Positions 44,822 through 55,000 of a stretch of 64,000 nucleotides of DNA are shown in pieces. A program made the translations under genes and the position numbers. This DNA comes from an uncultured Bacteroidota bacterium. GTDB taxonomy: Bacteria; Bacteroidota; Bacteroidia; Bacteroidales; P3. How positions within the stretch are numbered: position 1 is the stretch's first letter; each line of letters begins with the position of its first letter. The notes below the pieces were generated by a model, which saw only the letters and a program-made list of their open reading frames with translations, made no database searches and was not told where the DNA came from. The DNA lies in the NCBI GenBank assembly GCA_900545215.1, contig UQXW01000005.1, positions 1 to 64,000 on the forward strand, read 5' to 3'.

Positions 44822-47800
44822 ATGCAAAACAAAGGTGCTATCAGAGTCGTAGCGATTATTTTCGCCTTGATTTGTCTCTACCAGTTGTCTTTCACGTACT
44901 TCTCTAAGAAGGTGGAAAGCAATGCAAAGGAGTATGCGACAAACCAATACGCAAAAAGTCAGGCTGCGAATCTGGCAAAAGGAGATGCTTTACGCGAACA
45001 GGAAATCTTCGATTCCATTGCAACGATGAGGGAGAATTTCTACTTGGATTCGGTGTCCGAGAAAACTGCCTACAACTTCCTTTGGATGAGAAAATTCTCT
45101 TACAAAGAATGTAAAGCGAGAGAAGTGAACTTGGGTTTGGACTTGAAAGGCGGTATGAACGTCATGATGGAGGTTTCCACCATAGACGTTTTGAGGAATC
45201 TTGCAAGCAATCCTAATGATCCCGAATTGAGCAAGTTGGTGAGTCTTGCAGAGAAAAATCACAAGGAAACGGGAGACAGATTCATCGATTGCTTCGAAAG
45301 AACCGTGAATGAGGCAGCAAAAACGTCCAAGGTGGATCTTTCGGCTTTCTTCAGAGTAAAATTGAAGGAAAAAGGCATTACAGCCAATTCGTCGAATGCG
45401 GATGTTATAAAAGCCATTCGTCAGGAATGTACCGATGCTTACGACAGAACTTTTCAAGTTTTGTCTAAACGTATAGATAAGTTCGGTGTGGCACAACCTA
45501 CAATTCAAAAGTTGGAAGCAACCGAGAGAATAGCGATAGAGTTACCGGGAATAAAAGACCCGCAAAGGGTAAGCAAGCTTTTGGAAGGCTCTGCACAGTT
45601 GCAGTTCTGGTTGGCAGGCGATTTGGCAAAGGTGAGTGCCTCATTGCAAGCAGCAGACAAGTGGTTGGCTGAAACGAATTACGGAGAGGAAAGTGCGGAG
45701 AGTCAAGATGCCGTTTCTTCGGAAACGACAACAGCGAGCGAAACTCTTGCGAAAGGAGATGTGGCAAAGAAAGCCGATACGGTGGCAAAGAAAAACCCGA
45801 ATCCGTTGTTCTCCAAGTTCGCTCATTTGAACAATGGAACGTTGCAAAGTTATGTTGTCGGAACGGCAACGGCTGCAAACAGAAGCGAAATAGATCGCAT
45901 GCTTGCAGCAGCGAGCAAAATCCTTCCACAAGATGTTATGTTCTTGTGGGGAGCGAAGCCGATAAGCAAGACGAACGAATATGAGTTGTATATACTTCAA
46001 TATACGAACAAAGCGAAAACACCGTTGTTGGATGGAGATGTGATTTCCGATGCAAGAAGCGACTTCAATCAACAAGGACAACCTGTTGTCTCTATGGTGA
46101 TGAAAGACGATGCCGCTCGCAAATGGGCGAAGATAACAGGAAGCAACGTGAACAACTGCATCGCCATAGTATTGGATGATGTGGTTTATTCCGCACCGAG
46201 AGTTAACGGAGAAATCAGCGGAGGTCGTTCCGAAATTTCCGGACAATTCACCGTCGATGAAGCGAAAGACTTGGCAAACATCTTGAAGTCAGGTAAACTT
46301 ACGGCACCTGCGAAAATGGTTCAGGAGTCTGTTGTCGGTCCTTCCTTGGGTGCAGAATCCATACGTACCGGTTTGATTTCGTTCATTGTCGCTTTCTTGT
46401 TGGTATTCGCTTACATGATATTCTTCTACAACATGGCAGGTATTGCGGCTTGCTGTGCGTTGCTTGTCAATATATTCTTCTTGTTCGGAATATTGGCATC
46501 GATAGGAGCAGTCTTGACTTTGCCGGGTATAGCAGGTATCGTCTTGACAATGGCAATGGCAGTCGATGCCAACGTTATCATATATGAACGTATCAAGGAG
46601 GAGTTGCTTGCTGGCAAAAACGTGGCCTCTGCAATCAAAGACGGATACAAGGTCGCTTATTCTGCAATCATAGACGGTAACGTTACTACATTGTTGACGG
46701 GTATAGTTCTTGCATATTTCGGAAGCGGTCCTATTCAAGGTTTTGCCGTTACATTGTGTATAGGTATCTTGACTTCGTTGTTCTCAAGTATCTTTATTTC
46801 GAGATTGGTCTTCGAGGCGATGTTGAGCAGCAAGAAAGGACAGAGAAAAATCACGTTCTTCAACAAATTTACCGAACACTTCTTGGAAAATCCGAAAGTA
46901 AACTTCGTCGGAACGCATAAGGTGCAAACCATAATATCCGTTTCATTGGCTGTTATAGCAATAGGTTCTTTGGCTTTCAAAGGATTGGATTACGGTATAG
47001 ACTTTTCAGGCGGACGTACTTACGTCGTGAGATTCGATAAGGACGTAAATCCTGTGGAAGTAAGGCATGAATTGCAAAAGGAATTCGGTTCTGCTCCGGA
47101 GGTGAAGACGTTCGGGCCCGCATATCAGGTTAAGATAACAACGGATTATAAGGTAAAAGACGACAGCGATGCCGTTAAGCGTGAAGTGATAGCCAAATTG
47201 CATAATGGAACGAAAAGTTTCTTCAATGATAAGAACATTACGTTGGAGCAATTCGAATCCACAATGAAGAGTCCTTTGGGTATAATAAGTTCCGAAATAG
47301 TGGGACCTACAATGGCAGAGGATATACAACGTTCGGCTATCATTGCCGTTATCGTTTCTCTTGTTCTTATATTCCTATATATAGGATTGAGATTTAGAAA
47401 ATGGCAATATGGTTTGGCAGGTCTTGTGTCTTTGTCGTTCGACGCTTTGATAACAATAGGAATTTTCTCCTTGTTCGGAGGCTTGCTTCCTTTCAACTTG
47501 GAAGTCAACCAAGATTTTATAGCCGCCATACTTACGGTGATAGGTTATTCGATAAATGATACGGTGATAGTGTTCGACCGTGTCAGGGAGAATGTGAGGT
47601 TGTACCCTAAGGCACCTTATGGAAAGGTTATGAACGATGCCATGAACCAGACTTTAAGTCGTACGTTCAATACGTTGGGTTCTACTTTGTTGGTATTGTT
47701 GATAGTATTCATATTCGGAGGCGAGGTGTTGAGAGGATTTGCCTTTGCATTGTTCGTCGGTGTTGCTGTCGGTGGATTTGCTTCGTTGTGTGTGGCTTGT

Positions 47801-47866
47801 CCTACGGCATACGCATTGATAACTCGTTCCGAAAAGAAAAAAGAATTGGCGAAGACAGTAAAGTGA
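44822..47866 (+). CDS. secDF: Fused protein translocase subunit SecDF
   Basis: SecDF uses the proton gradient to pull exported proteins out of the SecYEG channel. The 1014-residue fusion has a SecD half (first helix about 5-27; GLDLKGGMNVMMEV; a long periplasmic P1 domain; helices about 520-680). The SecF half begins near residue 690 (GLDYGIDFSGGRTYVV) and ends with five further helices. The SecD/SecF fusion is standard in Bacteroidota. A low-complexity stretch around residues 285-330 (Glu/Ser/Thr/Ala/Lys) interrupts the P1 domain and may be a lineage insertion. Confidence 0.96.
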   Translation: MQNKGAIRVVAIIFALICLYQLSFTYFSKKVESNAKEYATNQYAKSQAANLAKGDALREQEIFDSIATMRENFYLDSVSEKTAYNFLWMRKFSYKECKAREVNLGLDLKGGMNVMMEVSTIDVLRNLASNPNDPELSKLVSLAEKNHKETGDRFIDCFERTVNEAAKTSKVDLSAFFRVKLKEKGITANSSNADVIKAIRQECTDAYDRTFQVLSKRIDKFGVAQPTIQKLEATERIAIELPGIKDPQRVSKLLEGSAQLQFWLAGDLAKVSASLQAADKWLAETNYGEESAESQDAVSSETTTASETLAKGDVAKKADTVAKKNPNPLFSKFAHLNNGTLQSYVVGTATAANRSEIDRMLAAASKILPQDVMFLWGAKPISKTNEYELYILQYTNKAKTPLLDGDVISDARSDFNQQGQPVVSMVMKDDAARKWAKITGSNVNNCIAIVLDDVVYSAPRVNGEISGGRSEISGQFTVDEAKDLANILKSGKLTAPAKMVQESVVGPSLGAESIRTGLISFIVAFLLVFAYMIFFYNMAGIAACCALLVNIFFLFGILASIGAVLTLPGIAGIVLTMAMAVDANVIIYERIKEELLAGKNVASAIKDGYKVAYSAIIDGNVTTLLTGIVLAYFGSGPIQGFAVTLCIGILTSLFSSIFISRLVFEAMLSSKKGQRKITFFNKFTEHFLENPKVNFVGTHKVQTIISVSLAVIAIGSLAFKGLDYGIDFSGGRTYVVRFDKDVNPVEVRHELQKEFGSAPEVKTFGPAYQVKITTDYKVKDDSDAVKREVIAKLHNGTKSFFNDKNITLEQFESTMKSPLGIISSEIVGPTMAEDIQRSAIIAVIVSLVLIFLYIGLRFRKWQYGLAGLVSLSFDALITIGIFSLFGGLLPFNLEVNQDFIAAILTVIGYSINDTVIVFDRVRENVRLYPKAPYGKVMNDAMNQTLSRTFNTLGSTLLVLLIVFIFGGEVLRGFAFALFVGVAVGGFASLCVACPTAYALITRSEKKKELAKTVK

Positions 47867-47873
47867 TAATATA

Positions 47874-47914
47874 GAGTTTATCGGAAAGAGTTTGATGCTC
47901 TCTCCGATAAACTC
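47874..47914 (+). terminator. Long hairpin after secDF
   Basis: A 12-bp perfect stem, GAGTTTATCGGA with TCCGATAAACTC, is extended by AGAG/CTCT inside. No T run follows, so it may be a terminator variant, an mRNA-stabilising hairpin or a processing site. Confidence 0.55.
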
Positions 47915-47965
47915 TTCAATATAAGATTTTGCAGGTCTTGATAATTGAACAGAATTTGCTTTGAC

Positions 47966-48310
47966 ATGGAAGTGATAATTCTATTATTGGTATTTGGTCT
48001 GATAGCCGTGAGAATGTCGATGAAAATATCGGCAAGGGCAAAGGACACGACAAAGGTTGATTCCGAGACGGAAAGTCTGTGGAATTTTGCCTTTGAAGAG
48101 GAAGACCACAAAACCGATGTAGAGTTAGAAAATGTCGAAGAAGTAAAAAAGAATGTCGAGACCGAGAAAAGGGAAGTCGAAAGTGTTGTTTTTCGGAATA
48201 AAGAAGTGCAAGAAAAACGGAAAGACGAGAAGTCTGAACAAAAAGACAAAAGTTTTTCCTTGAAAGAGGCAGTGATTTATTCGACAATATTGGACAGACC
48301 TTACAAGTAG
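47966..48310 (+). CDS. Small single-pass membrane protein, unknown
   Basis: The 114-residue product begins with a hydrophobic helix (MEVIILLLVFGLIAVRMS). A highly charged region rich in Glu/Lys/Val follows (VELENVEEVKKNVETEKREVE), and then a short C-terminal segment (SLKEAVIYSTILDRPYK) that might be a conserved contact motif. No family is recognised. It lies between secDF and the TonB receptor gene, 39 bp before the latter. Confidence 0.6.
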   Translation: MEVIILLLVFGLIAVRMSMKISARAKDTTKVDSETESLWNFAFEEEDHKTDVELENVEEVKKNVETEKREVESVVFRNKEVQEKRKDEKSEQKDKSFSLKEAVIYSTILDRPYK

Positions 48311-48349
48311 TTAGTTTAGCGAATTATAAATCTAAGAAAATACATTAAA

Positions 48350-51300
48350 ATGGGTATGTTGAGAAAATTATTCTTCACTCTCGGGTTGTTATTGACAACC
48401 GGTCTGATGTTGTATTCTCAGGGAGTACTGACGGGTACAATTACAGACGCATCGACGAAAGAGCCATTACCGTTTGTTAATGTCATTGTTGAGCAAAATG
48501 GTCAACAGATGGGCGGAGCCCAGACAGATGTGGACGGTAATTATCAAATCAAGCCGTTGGCACCTGGCGATTACGATATCAGGGCTTCATTCGTTGGCTA
48601 CAAAACGGTGCTGAAAACAGGTGTAAAGGTTAATGCTTCCGGCTTTTCAAAAGGAGGAAACATTGAGATGGCTCCAACATCGGAGATGCTTAATACCGTG
48701 GAAATCGTGGAGTATGCAATACCTTTGCTTGAACAAGGTACATCGGAATCCGGTAAGCGTATTTCCGCCGAGGATTTGGACAACATGACTGCCAACTCGG
48801 TTGATGCCATCATCGCCAATGTCGGAGGTATTACAGACTCGGACGGTGGAGCAGGTAGCGCTCGTGGTGAGGGCAGTATGGTAACTTATGTCAATGGTGT
48901 GGCAAAGAAAGGAAGCGTTAATATTCCGAAGCAAGCCATTGCAGAAATCCAAGTCATCTTGGGTGGTACTCCTGCAAGTATAGGAGAGGCAATCGGAGGT
49001 AGTACTAACATTACTTTGAAACCACCGCAAAACACCTTTACCGGTTATGTACAGTATCAGACATCGGAGTTTTTGGATACTCGTGGATACCATAGAGGAG
49101 ACTTCTATTTTACAGGTCCGTTGTTGAAAAAGACTGACGCAGGCGGAGTTTCCAACAGTATCATTGGTTACCGTTTGTCGGGATTTGTTACTTATGCAGC
49201 GGATAGTTATTTGAGACCGAAGGACAGAAGGTACTATATGATAAAGGATGATGTTTTGGAAAACTTGAAACAAAACCCTTTGGTGTACGATCCTTCAACC
49301 GGAGCTGTGAATTATGCTGCCGAGTTTTTGACAATGAAAGATTTCGAGCAGGTTGGTCGCAAGTCTAACCTATGGTCGAACTCGATATACGTGGAAGGAG
49401 GATTGGATTTCCGTTTCTCCAAGAACAGCATGTTGCAAATCAATGCGGAGTTTGTCAACAGTATAGGAATGAATGGTTCGATTTCTTCAATGTTGATGAA
49501 CAACTACAACAACTCTGAAAGCAAGAGCCACAGCATTCAATTGATGGGAGACTTTACTCAGAAGTTCAATTCCGAGCAATCTTCTTTGATAAAGAACGTA
49601 ATCTTCAACTTGACGGCATCTTATTCCAAGTCATATTCGGAGGCTTATAACAAAGATCATGGCGACGATTTGTTCCGTTACGGACATGTCGGAACGTTCC
49701 ATACATACAAGAGACCGATGTATGAACTTACGAGAATGGATATAGATGGCGACGGAAGCAGCGAGTATGTTTATGAGCAGAACGGTTGGATGGATTATCA
49801 GGTGGATTATACTCCTTCTGAATACAATCCGGGATTGTCTGCATATACTTCACAGTTGTTCTACGACAATGCTTTCTCGAGTTTGAGACCTTATTTGTAC
49901 AATTACGATAATATCAAATCCTTTAAGGGTTTGGTGAACGGAGATATGCCTTCTTCGGTTTACAGCATGTTTACCAACGTTGGCGTTGTCGGTTCTTCTT
50001 ACTCTAAATCCGAATCACAATATATATATGCAGCAGCGAGAGTTTCTGCCGATATAGGAAAGCACTCCATAGAATTGGGATTTCAATATGACCAATCGAT
50101 ATACAGAGGTTACTCTTTGGCTGCTTCAAGTTTGTGGACCATCATGAAACAAGAGGCTAACCAACACTTGTTGTACAGGGATCTTGACAACCCTATCATA
50201 GACGAGAGTGGTATGTACCCTACCGTATCATACAATCGTAAGTACGATGCCGGCAGCCAGACATTCTTCGACAAACAAGTACGTCAGAAATTAGGTTTGG
50301 CAGTCGATGGAACGGAATGGATAGACATCGACAGCTACGATCCTTCCACATTCTCTTTGGACATGTTCTCAGCCGATGAGTTGTTCAATACCGGTGGTAG
50401 TTCATCTTTGGTAAGCTACTACGGTTATGACCACACGGGAGAGAAAATAACAGGCAAGCAATCTTTGCAAGACTTCTTTACCGGCGTTGACGGAAAGAGA
50501 AACATAGGAGCGTGGGAGCCTATTTACATGGCAGGATACATACAAGATAAATTCTACTTCAACGACTTGATATTTAACATCGGTATCCGTGTGGATAGAT
50601 TTGACGGAAATCAGCAAGGCTTGAAAGATCCTTATTTGTTGTATTCTTCTTACACGGCAGGGGATTTGAGAAATGCAGGTCGTGGAAGTGAAGTTCCTAA
50701 CAGCATAGGAGATGACTATATACTATACGTAGATAAACTTTCTTCAAGTTCTACATTGGATAATGTGGAAGTAAGAGGTTTCCGTAACCAAAATGGAAAC
50801 AGTTGGTACAACGCAAACGGTGAGGTAGTGTCGAACCCTAACGATATTTCCGGTTCGTCGGGACAGCCTTTGCCTTTCAGAAAAGGAGAATTGTCCGAGA
50901 CCGGTTTGCCTAAGCAAATATCCACAGATGCTTTCAAGGATTACGAACCACAGATAGTTGCAATGCCTCGTATCGCATTCTCTTTCCCTGTGTCCGATAA
51001 GTCTGAGTTCAAAGCATCATACGATGTGATTGCAAGAAGACCGAGTGCAGGTTATTGGCAAGCAAGTTATGATAGCTACCTATACATGGAAAAAATGTCC
51101 GGAGCTGCGTTGACAAACCCTAACTTGAAGCCTGAGAAGATTACCAACTACGAGTTGGGCTTCCAACAAGTATTGTCCCAGTCTTCTGCTTTGGGTATAA
51201 CGGCTTACTACAAGCAAACAAGAGACCTTATCGCTTTGGTACAATATGTAGGCGCCGACCCTACCAACTTGTACTACTCTTATGCGAACCAAGACTTCAG

Positions 51301-52030
51301 AACAACGAAAGGTTTCACCATCTCCTATGATTTGAGACGTTCGAAGAATGTAAGGGTTAATGCGAACTATACTTTGCAATATGCAGAAGGAACGACAGGT
51401 TTGCCTTCTTCGACAATAGTTTCTTTGATTAAGGCAGGTTATCCTAACATCAAGATGTTGTTCCCAATCTCTGACGACAGAAGACACGAGTTCAAGGTGA
51501 ATTTGGACTTTCGTTATTTGGGTGGAGACAAATACAACGGACCTGTAACTTCGAGAGTGGTAACCGACAAGAACGGAAATGAAGTCGTAAAGAACTTCCG
51601 TTGGTTGCAAAACTTCGGAGTAAACATTACAGCCGTTGCACAATCCGGTTCTCCATATACAAAATACCACAGCAACATACAACAAACAATCGTCGGTAGT
51701 TATCGTGGAGCTCGTTTGCCATGGTCATTCCGTGTGGATTTGAGTGTGGATAAGTCTTACAACATAAAGGTCGGTAAGAAGCCTACAGTGTTGAACTTCT
51801 TCGCAAGAATAACCAACGTATTCAACATAAAGAATATCAGAAGCGTTTACGGCGTAACAGGAGACCCTGATGATAACGGATACTTGACAGACCCTGAAAC
51901 ACAAACCATAATTGCCGGTAAGTTGAATGAGCAAGCTTACAGGGATTACTACTACATGTATTTGAATAATGCCAACTACAACTATTCTACGCCGAGAATG
52001 GTTTACGTAGGTCTATCTTATCAGTTCTAA
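48350..52030 (+). CDS. TonB-dependent outer-membrane receptor
   Basis: The 1226-residue protein has a signal peptide ending LMLYSQ. A carboxypeptidase-regulatory-like beta domain follows (about 25-115, GVLTGTITDASTKEPLPFVNVIV), then a plug (about 130-225, SVDAIIANVGGITDSDGGAGSARGEGS) and a large beta-barrel ending in the aromatic terminus MVYVGLSYQF. It is longer than most SusC-like proteins and its partner is not a SusD homologue. The start may instead be the second Met (48356). It heads a three-gene operon and would be energised by ExbBD-TonB. Confidence 0.92.
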   Translation: MGMLRKLFFTLGLLLTTGLMLYSQGVLTGTITDASTKEPLPFVNVIVEQNGQQMGGAQTDVDGNYQIKPLAPGDYDIRASFVGYKTVLKTGVKVNASGFSKGGNIEMAPTSEMLNTVEIVEYAIPLLEQGTSESGKRISAEDLDNMTANSVDAIIANVGGITDSDGGAGSARGEGSMVTYVNGVAKKGSVNIPKQAIAEIQVILGGTPASIGEAIGGSTNITLKPPQNTFTGYVQYQTSEFLDTRGYHRGDFYFTGPLLKKTDAGGVSNSIIGYRLSGFVTYAADSYLRPKDRRYYMIKDDVLENLKQNPLVYDPSTGAVNYAAEFLTMKDFEQVGRKSNLWSNSIYVEGGLDFRFSKNSMLQINAEFVNSIGMNGSISSMLMNNYNNSESKSHSIQLMGDFTQKFNSEQSSLIKNVIFNLTASYSKSYSEAYNKDHGDDLFRYGHVGTFHTYKRPMYELTRMDIDGDGSSEYVYEQNGWMDYQVDYTPSEYNPGLSAYTSQLFYDNAFSSLRPYLYNYDNIKSFKGLVNGDMPSSVYSMFTNVGVVGSSYSKSESQYIYAAARVSADIGKHSIELGFQYDQSIYRGYSLAASSLWTIMKQEANQHLLYRDLDNPIIDESGMYPTVSYNRKYDAGSQTFFDKQVRQKLGLAVDGTEWIDIDSYDPSTFSLDMFSADELFNTGGSSSLVSYYGYDHTGEKITGKQSLQDFFTGVDGKRNIGAWEPIYMAGYIQDKFYFNDLIFNIGIRVDRFDGNQQGLKDPYLLYSSYTAGDLRNAGRGSEVPNSIGDDYILYVDKLSSSSTLDNVEVRGFRNQNGNSWYNANGEVVSNPNDISGSSGQPLPFRKGELSETGLPKQISTDAFKDYEPQIVAMPRIAFSFPVSDKSEFKASYDVIARRPSAGYWQASYDSYLYMEKMSGAALTNPNLKPEKITNYELGFQQVLSQSSALGITAYYKQTRDLIALVQYVGADPTNLYYSYANQDFRTTKGFTISYDLRRSKNVRVNANYTLQYAEGTTGLPSSTIVSLIKAGYPNIKMLFPISDDRRHEFKVNLDFRYLGGDKYNGPVTSRVVTDKNGNEVVKNFRWLQNFGVNITAVAQSGSPYTKYHSNIQQTIVGSYRGARLPWSFRVDLSVDKSYNIKVGKKPTVLNFFARITNVFNIKNIRSVYGVTGDPDDNGYLTDPETQTIIAGKLNEQAYRDYYYMYLNNANYNYSTPRMVYVGLSYQF

Positions 52031-52059
52031 TAGTGTTAAACAGATAAACAGAAAGTTAT

Positions 52060-55000
52060 ATGAAACATATTAACAGTAAAGTATCATTATTATTGATGTG
52101 CTTTTTGCTTGTCGGAGGAGCTGCCCAAGCGGAGAAATTCAAAGGGGCGGTCAAGAGAACTCCGACAAAGAAGGCGGAGCTGGAAAGATGCCGTAGGGGA
52201 CAGGGTTCTGCCGAATTGAACATAAATAATGTCAGAGCACGTATCAATACCTCGGGAAACATGTGGTATGATGGCTCTACGGCTCGTTACTTTGTACCTA
52301 AGGACGGAAATAGTACAGCGATGTATTGTGCAGCCTTGTGGGTCGGAGGAACAGATGCCAACGACCAGTTGCGTGTCGCAGCTTTGAGATTCGGACAAGA
52401 TGGAGACGACTTTTGGCCGGGACCGTTGACTGTTGACAAAAATGCTTCCGTCGATAAATCCGTTTGTGAGAAGTGGGACAAACACTTCACCATAACAAAG
52501 GCGGAAGTGGAATATTTCGTTGCAGGAATAGAGAAAGACGCAGCCGGTAATGTTATCAGCGTCGATGCGTCGAGAGCGACAGAGGCGATAAAGACATGGC
52601 CTGCTCATGGAGACGTTTCCAAAAACCAATCCAAGTTCCTTGCTCCTTTTTATGACCAAAACGGTAACGGAGTTTACGAATGGGAGATGGGAGATTACCC
52701 TTACTATGATTTGTCAGGAGAACTTTGTCCTGCGAAGATAAAAGCAAACCTTCCTGCCGGTTCGGTTTATACTCCGACTCCTACTTTCGAGTCCAACACC
52801 TCCAATCCTAACTATGGAACAGGAGGAGCCTTGGAGGCAAAAGGCGGTTTGTTGGTTGACCAAGTGTTGAAGGGCGACCAAACAATCTGGTGGGTTTTCA
52901 ACGATAAAGGAAATGCTCACACTGAATCCAAATCCGAAAATCCGATAGGATTGGAGATAAGAGCCCAAGCCTTTGCTTTCACCATGAGCGATGAAATCAA
53001 CAACATGACCTTCTACTCATACGAGATAATCAACCGTTCGACTTTCGTTTTGACGAATACATATTTCTCTCAGTGGGTCGATCCTGATTTGGGATACGCA
53101 CAAGACGACTATGTTGGTTGCGATGTCGAAAGAGGTTTGGGTTATTGTTACAACGGTAAAGCAACCGATGGTCCCGGAACAGGAGCTTATTCGGGTAACC
53201 CTCCGGCAATAGGTATAGACTTCTTCCAAGGACCATATATGGATCCTGATGGCAGGGATAATCCGAAGGTGGATACTGCGGCTCTTATCCATTATTATGG
53301 TCATGAAGCCTTGCAACCTTACTTGGATGCAGCGGGTGGAGATTACGTGAAGTTGACCATATTGTTGACAGACGACGCTTACAAATTCAAAAAAGCATGG
53401 TATCCTCAATCAAAAGACCCGATTGATGCTTGTGCCATAAACGGAGTGAACTTCGGTAATGGTATAGTAGATGACGAACGTTTCGGTATGCGTAGGTTCA
53501 TTTACTACAACAATGACGGAACAGCAAACAACGGAGAGCCTGATAAGGCGACCGACTATTATAACTATTTGAGAGGTATTTGGAAAGACGGAAAGAGAAT
53601 GTGCTATGGTGGAGACGGATACAATGCCGGTTCAGTAGGATATCAAGATGGTATATATGCAGACTTCATGTTCCCGGGAAATTCCGATATTTGGGGTTGG
53701 GGTACTGCCACAAATGGAAATGAGGAAGTGGGAAAAACTTCAGAATGGACGGAACAAACAGCGGGAAATGCTGCGAGCGACAGACGTTTCATGCAATCCG
53801 CGGGACCCTTCACTTTGCAACCCGGAGCAATCAACTACATCACTGTCGGAATACCTTTTGCACAAGCAGCAACAGGAGGTCCTATGGCTTCTGTAGAGTT
53901 GTTAAGACAAGTCGATGATAAATGTCAGGCTTTGTTCGATAACTGTTTCAACGTATTGGAAGGTCCTGATGCACCACAAGTCGTTGTTCAGGAGATGGAC
54001 AGGCAGGTTATCCTTTATTTGACCAATGAAGCCGGAAACAACGTCAATGAATCATTTGATGTGGAAGACGTTACCATACCTCGTTCTTACACCGATTCGG
54101 AAGGTAATTCGGTAGATTACGACAGACATTACAGATTCGAAGGTTATCAGATATTCCAAGTGAAAGATGCAAGCGTATCGGTAGCCGACATCTATGACAA
54201 CGACAAATCTCGTTTGGTTGCACAATGCGATATCGAGAACTACGACTCTTTGCAAAACAATCAACCGATAGGAGAGTTGATAAACTGGACGGAGGTTGAC
54301 GGAAGATTGTCTAGTCAGGTTATGGTAAGCGGAGAGAACAAAGGAATAAAGCACTCTTTCCTTATCACCGAAGATAAATTCTCTTCAAACAATGATAAGA
54401 GAATAGTAAACAATCAAAAGTACTATTACATCGCCATAGCATACGCTTATAACAACTTCAAATCATACAACAACCAAGACGCAACCAAGCTTGACGGACA
54501 AAAAGAACCTTACTTGGCAAGTAGAAAAGTCGGTGGTGGCGGAGCCATCGAGCCTGTTGTGGCAATCCCTCACATGGTACAATCCGAACAGAACGGAACC
54601 TTGGTACAATCCTCTTACGGAATGTCTCCTGAGATTATCAGAATAGAAGGACAAGGTAACGGTGGTATGATATTGAATTTCGACAAATCCACTTTGGCTC
54701 AGTTGATGGGTGCAAAGGGTCAATATCCTGCTGGCGGAGAGTTCACTGATGTCGATGGCGAAAAATACAACAACTTCGTGGCTAATCCGATGTACAAAAC
54801 CAACTACGGACCGTTGAACATCAAAATAGTCGATCCATTGAAAGTTCGTACAGGTTCTTATCTGATAAGAATAGAACCATCGACATCGGGCAATATGAAT
54901 GAAAGCGATTGGGTATTAACCAATGCAGACCCTGCAAAACCTGTTTACGGAGACGTGATGTCTGTTCGTTCTTCCCGTCCTATAGGTGAGCTAAACGAAG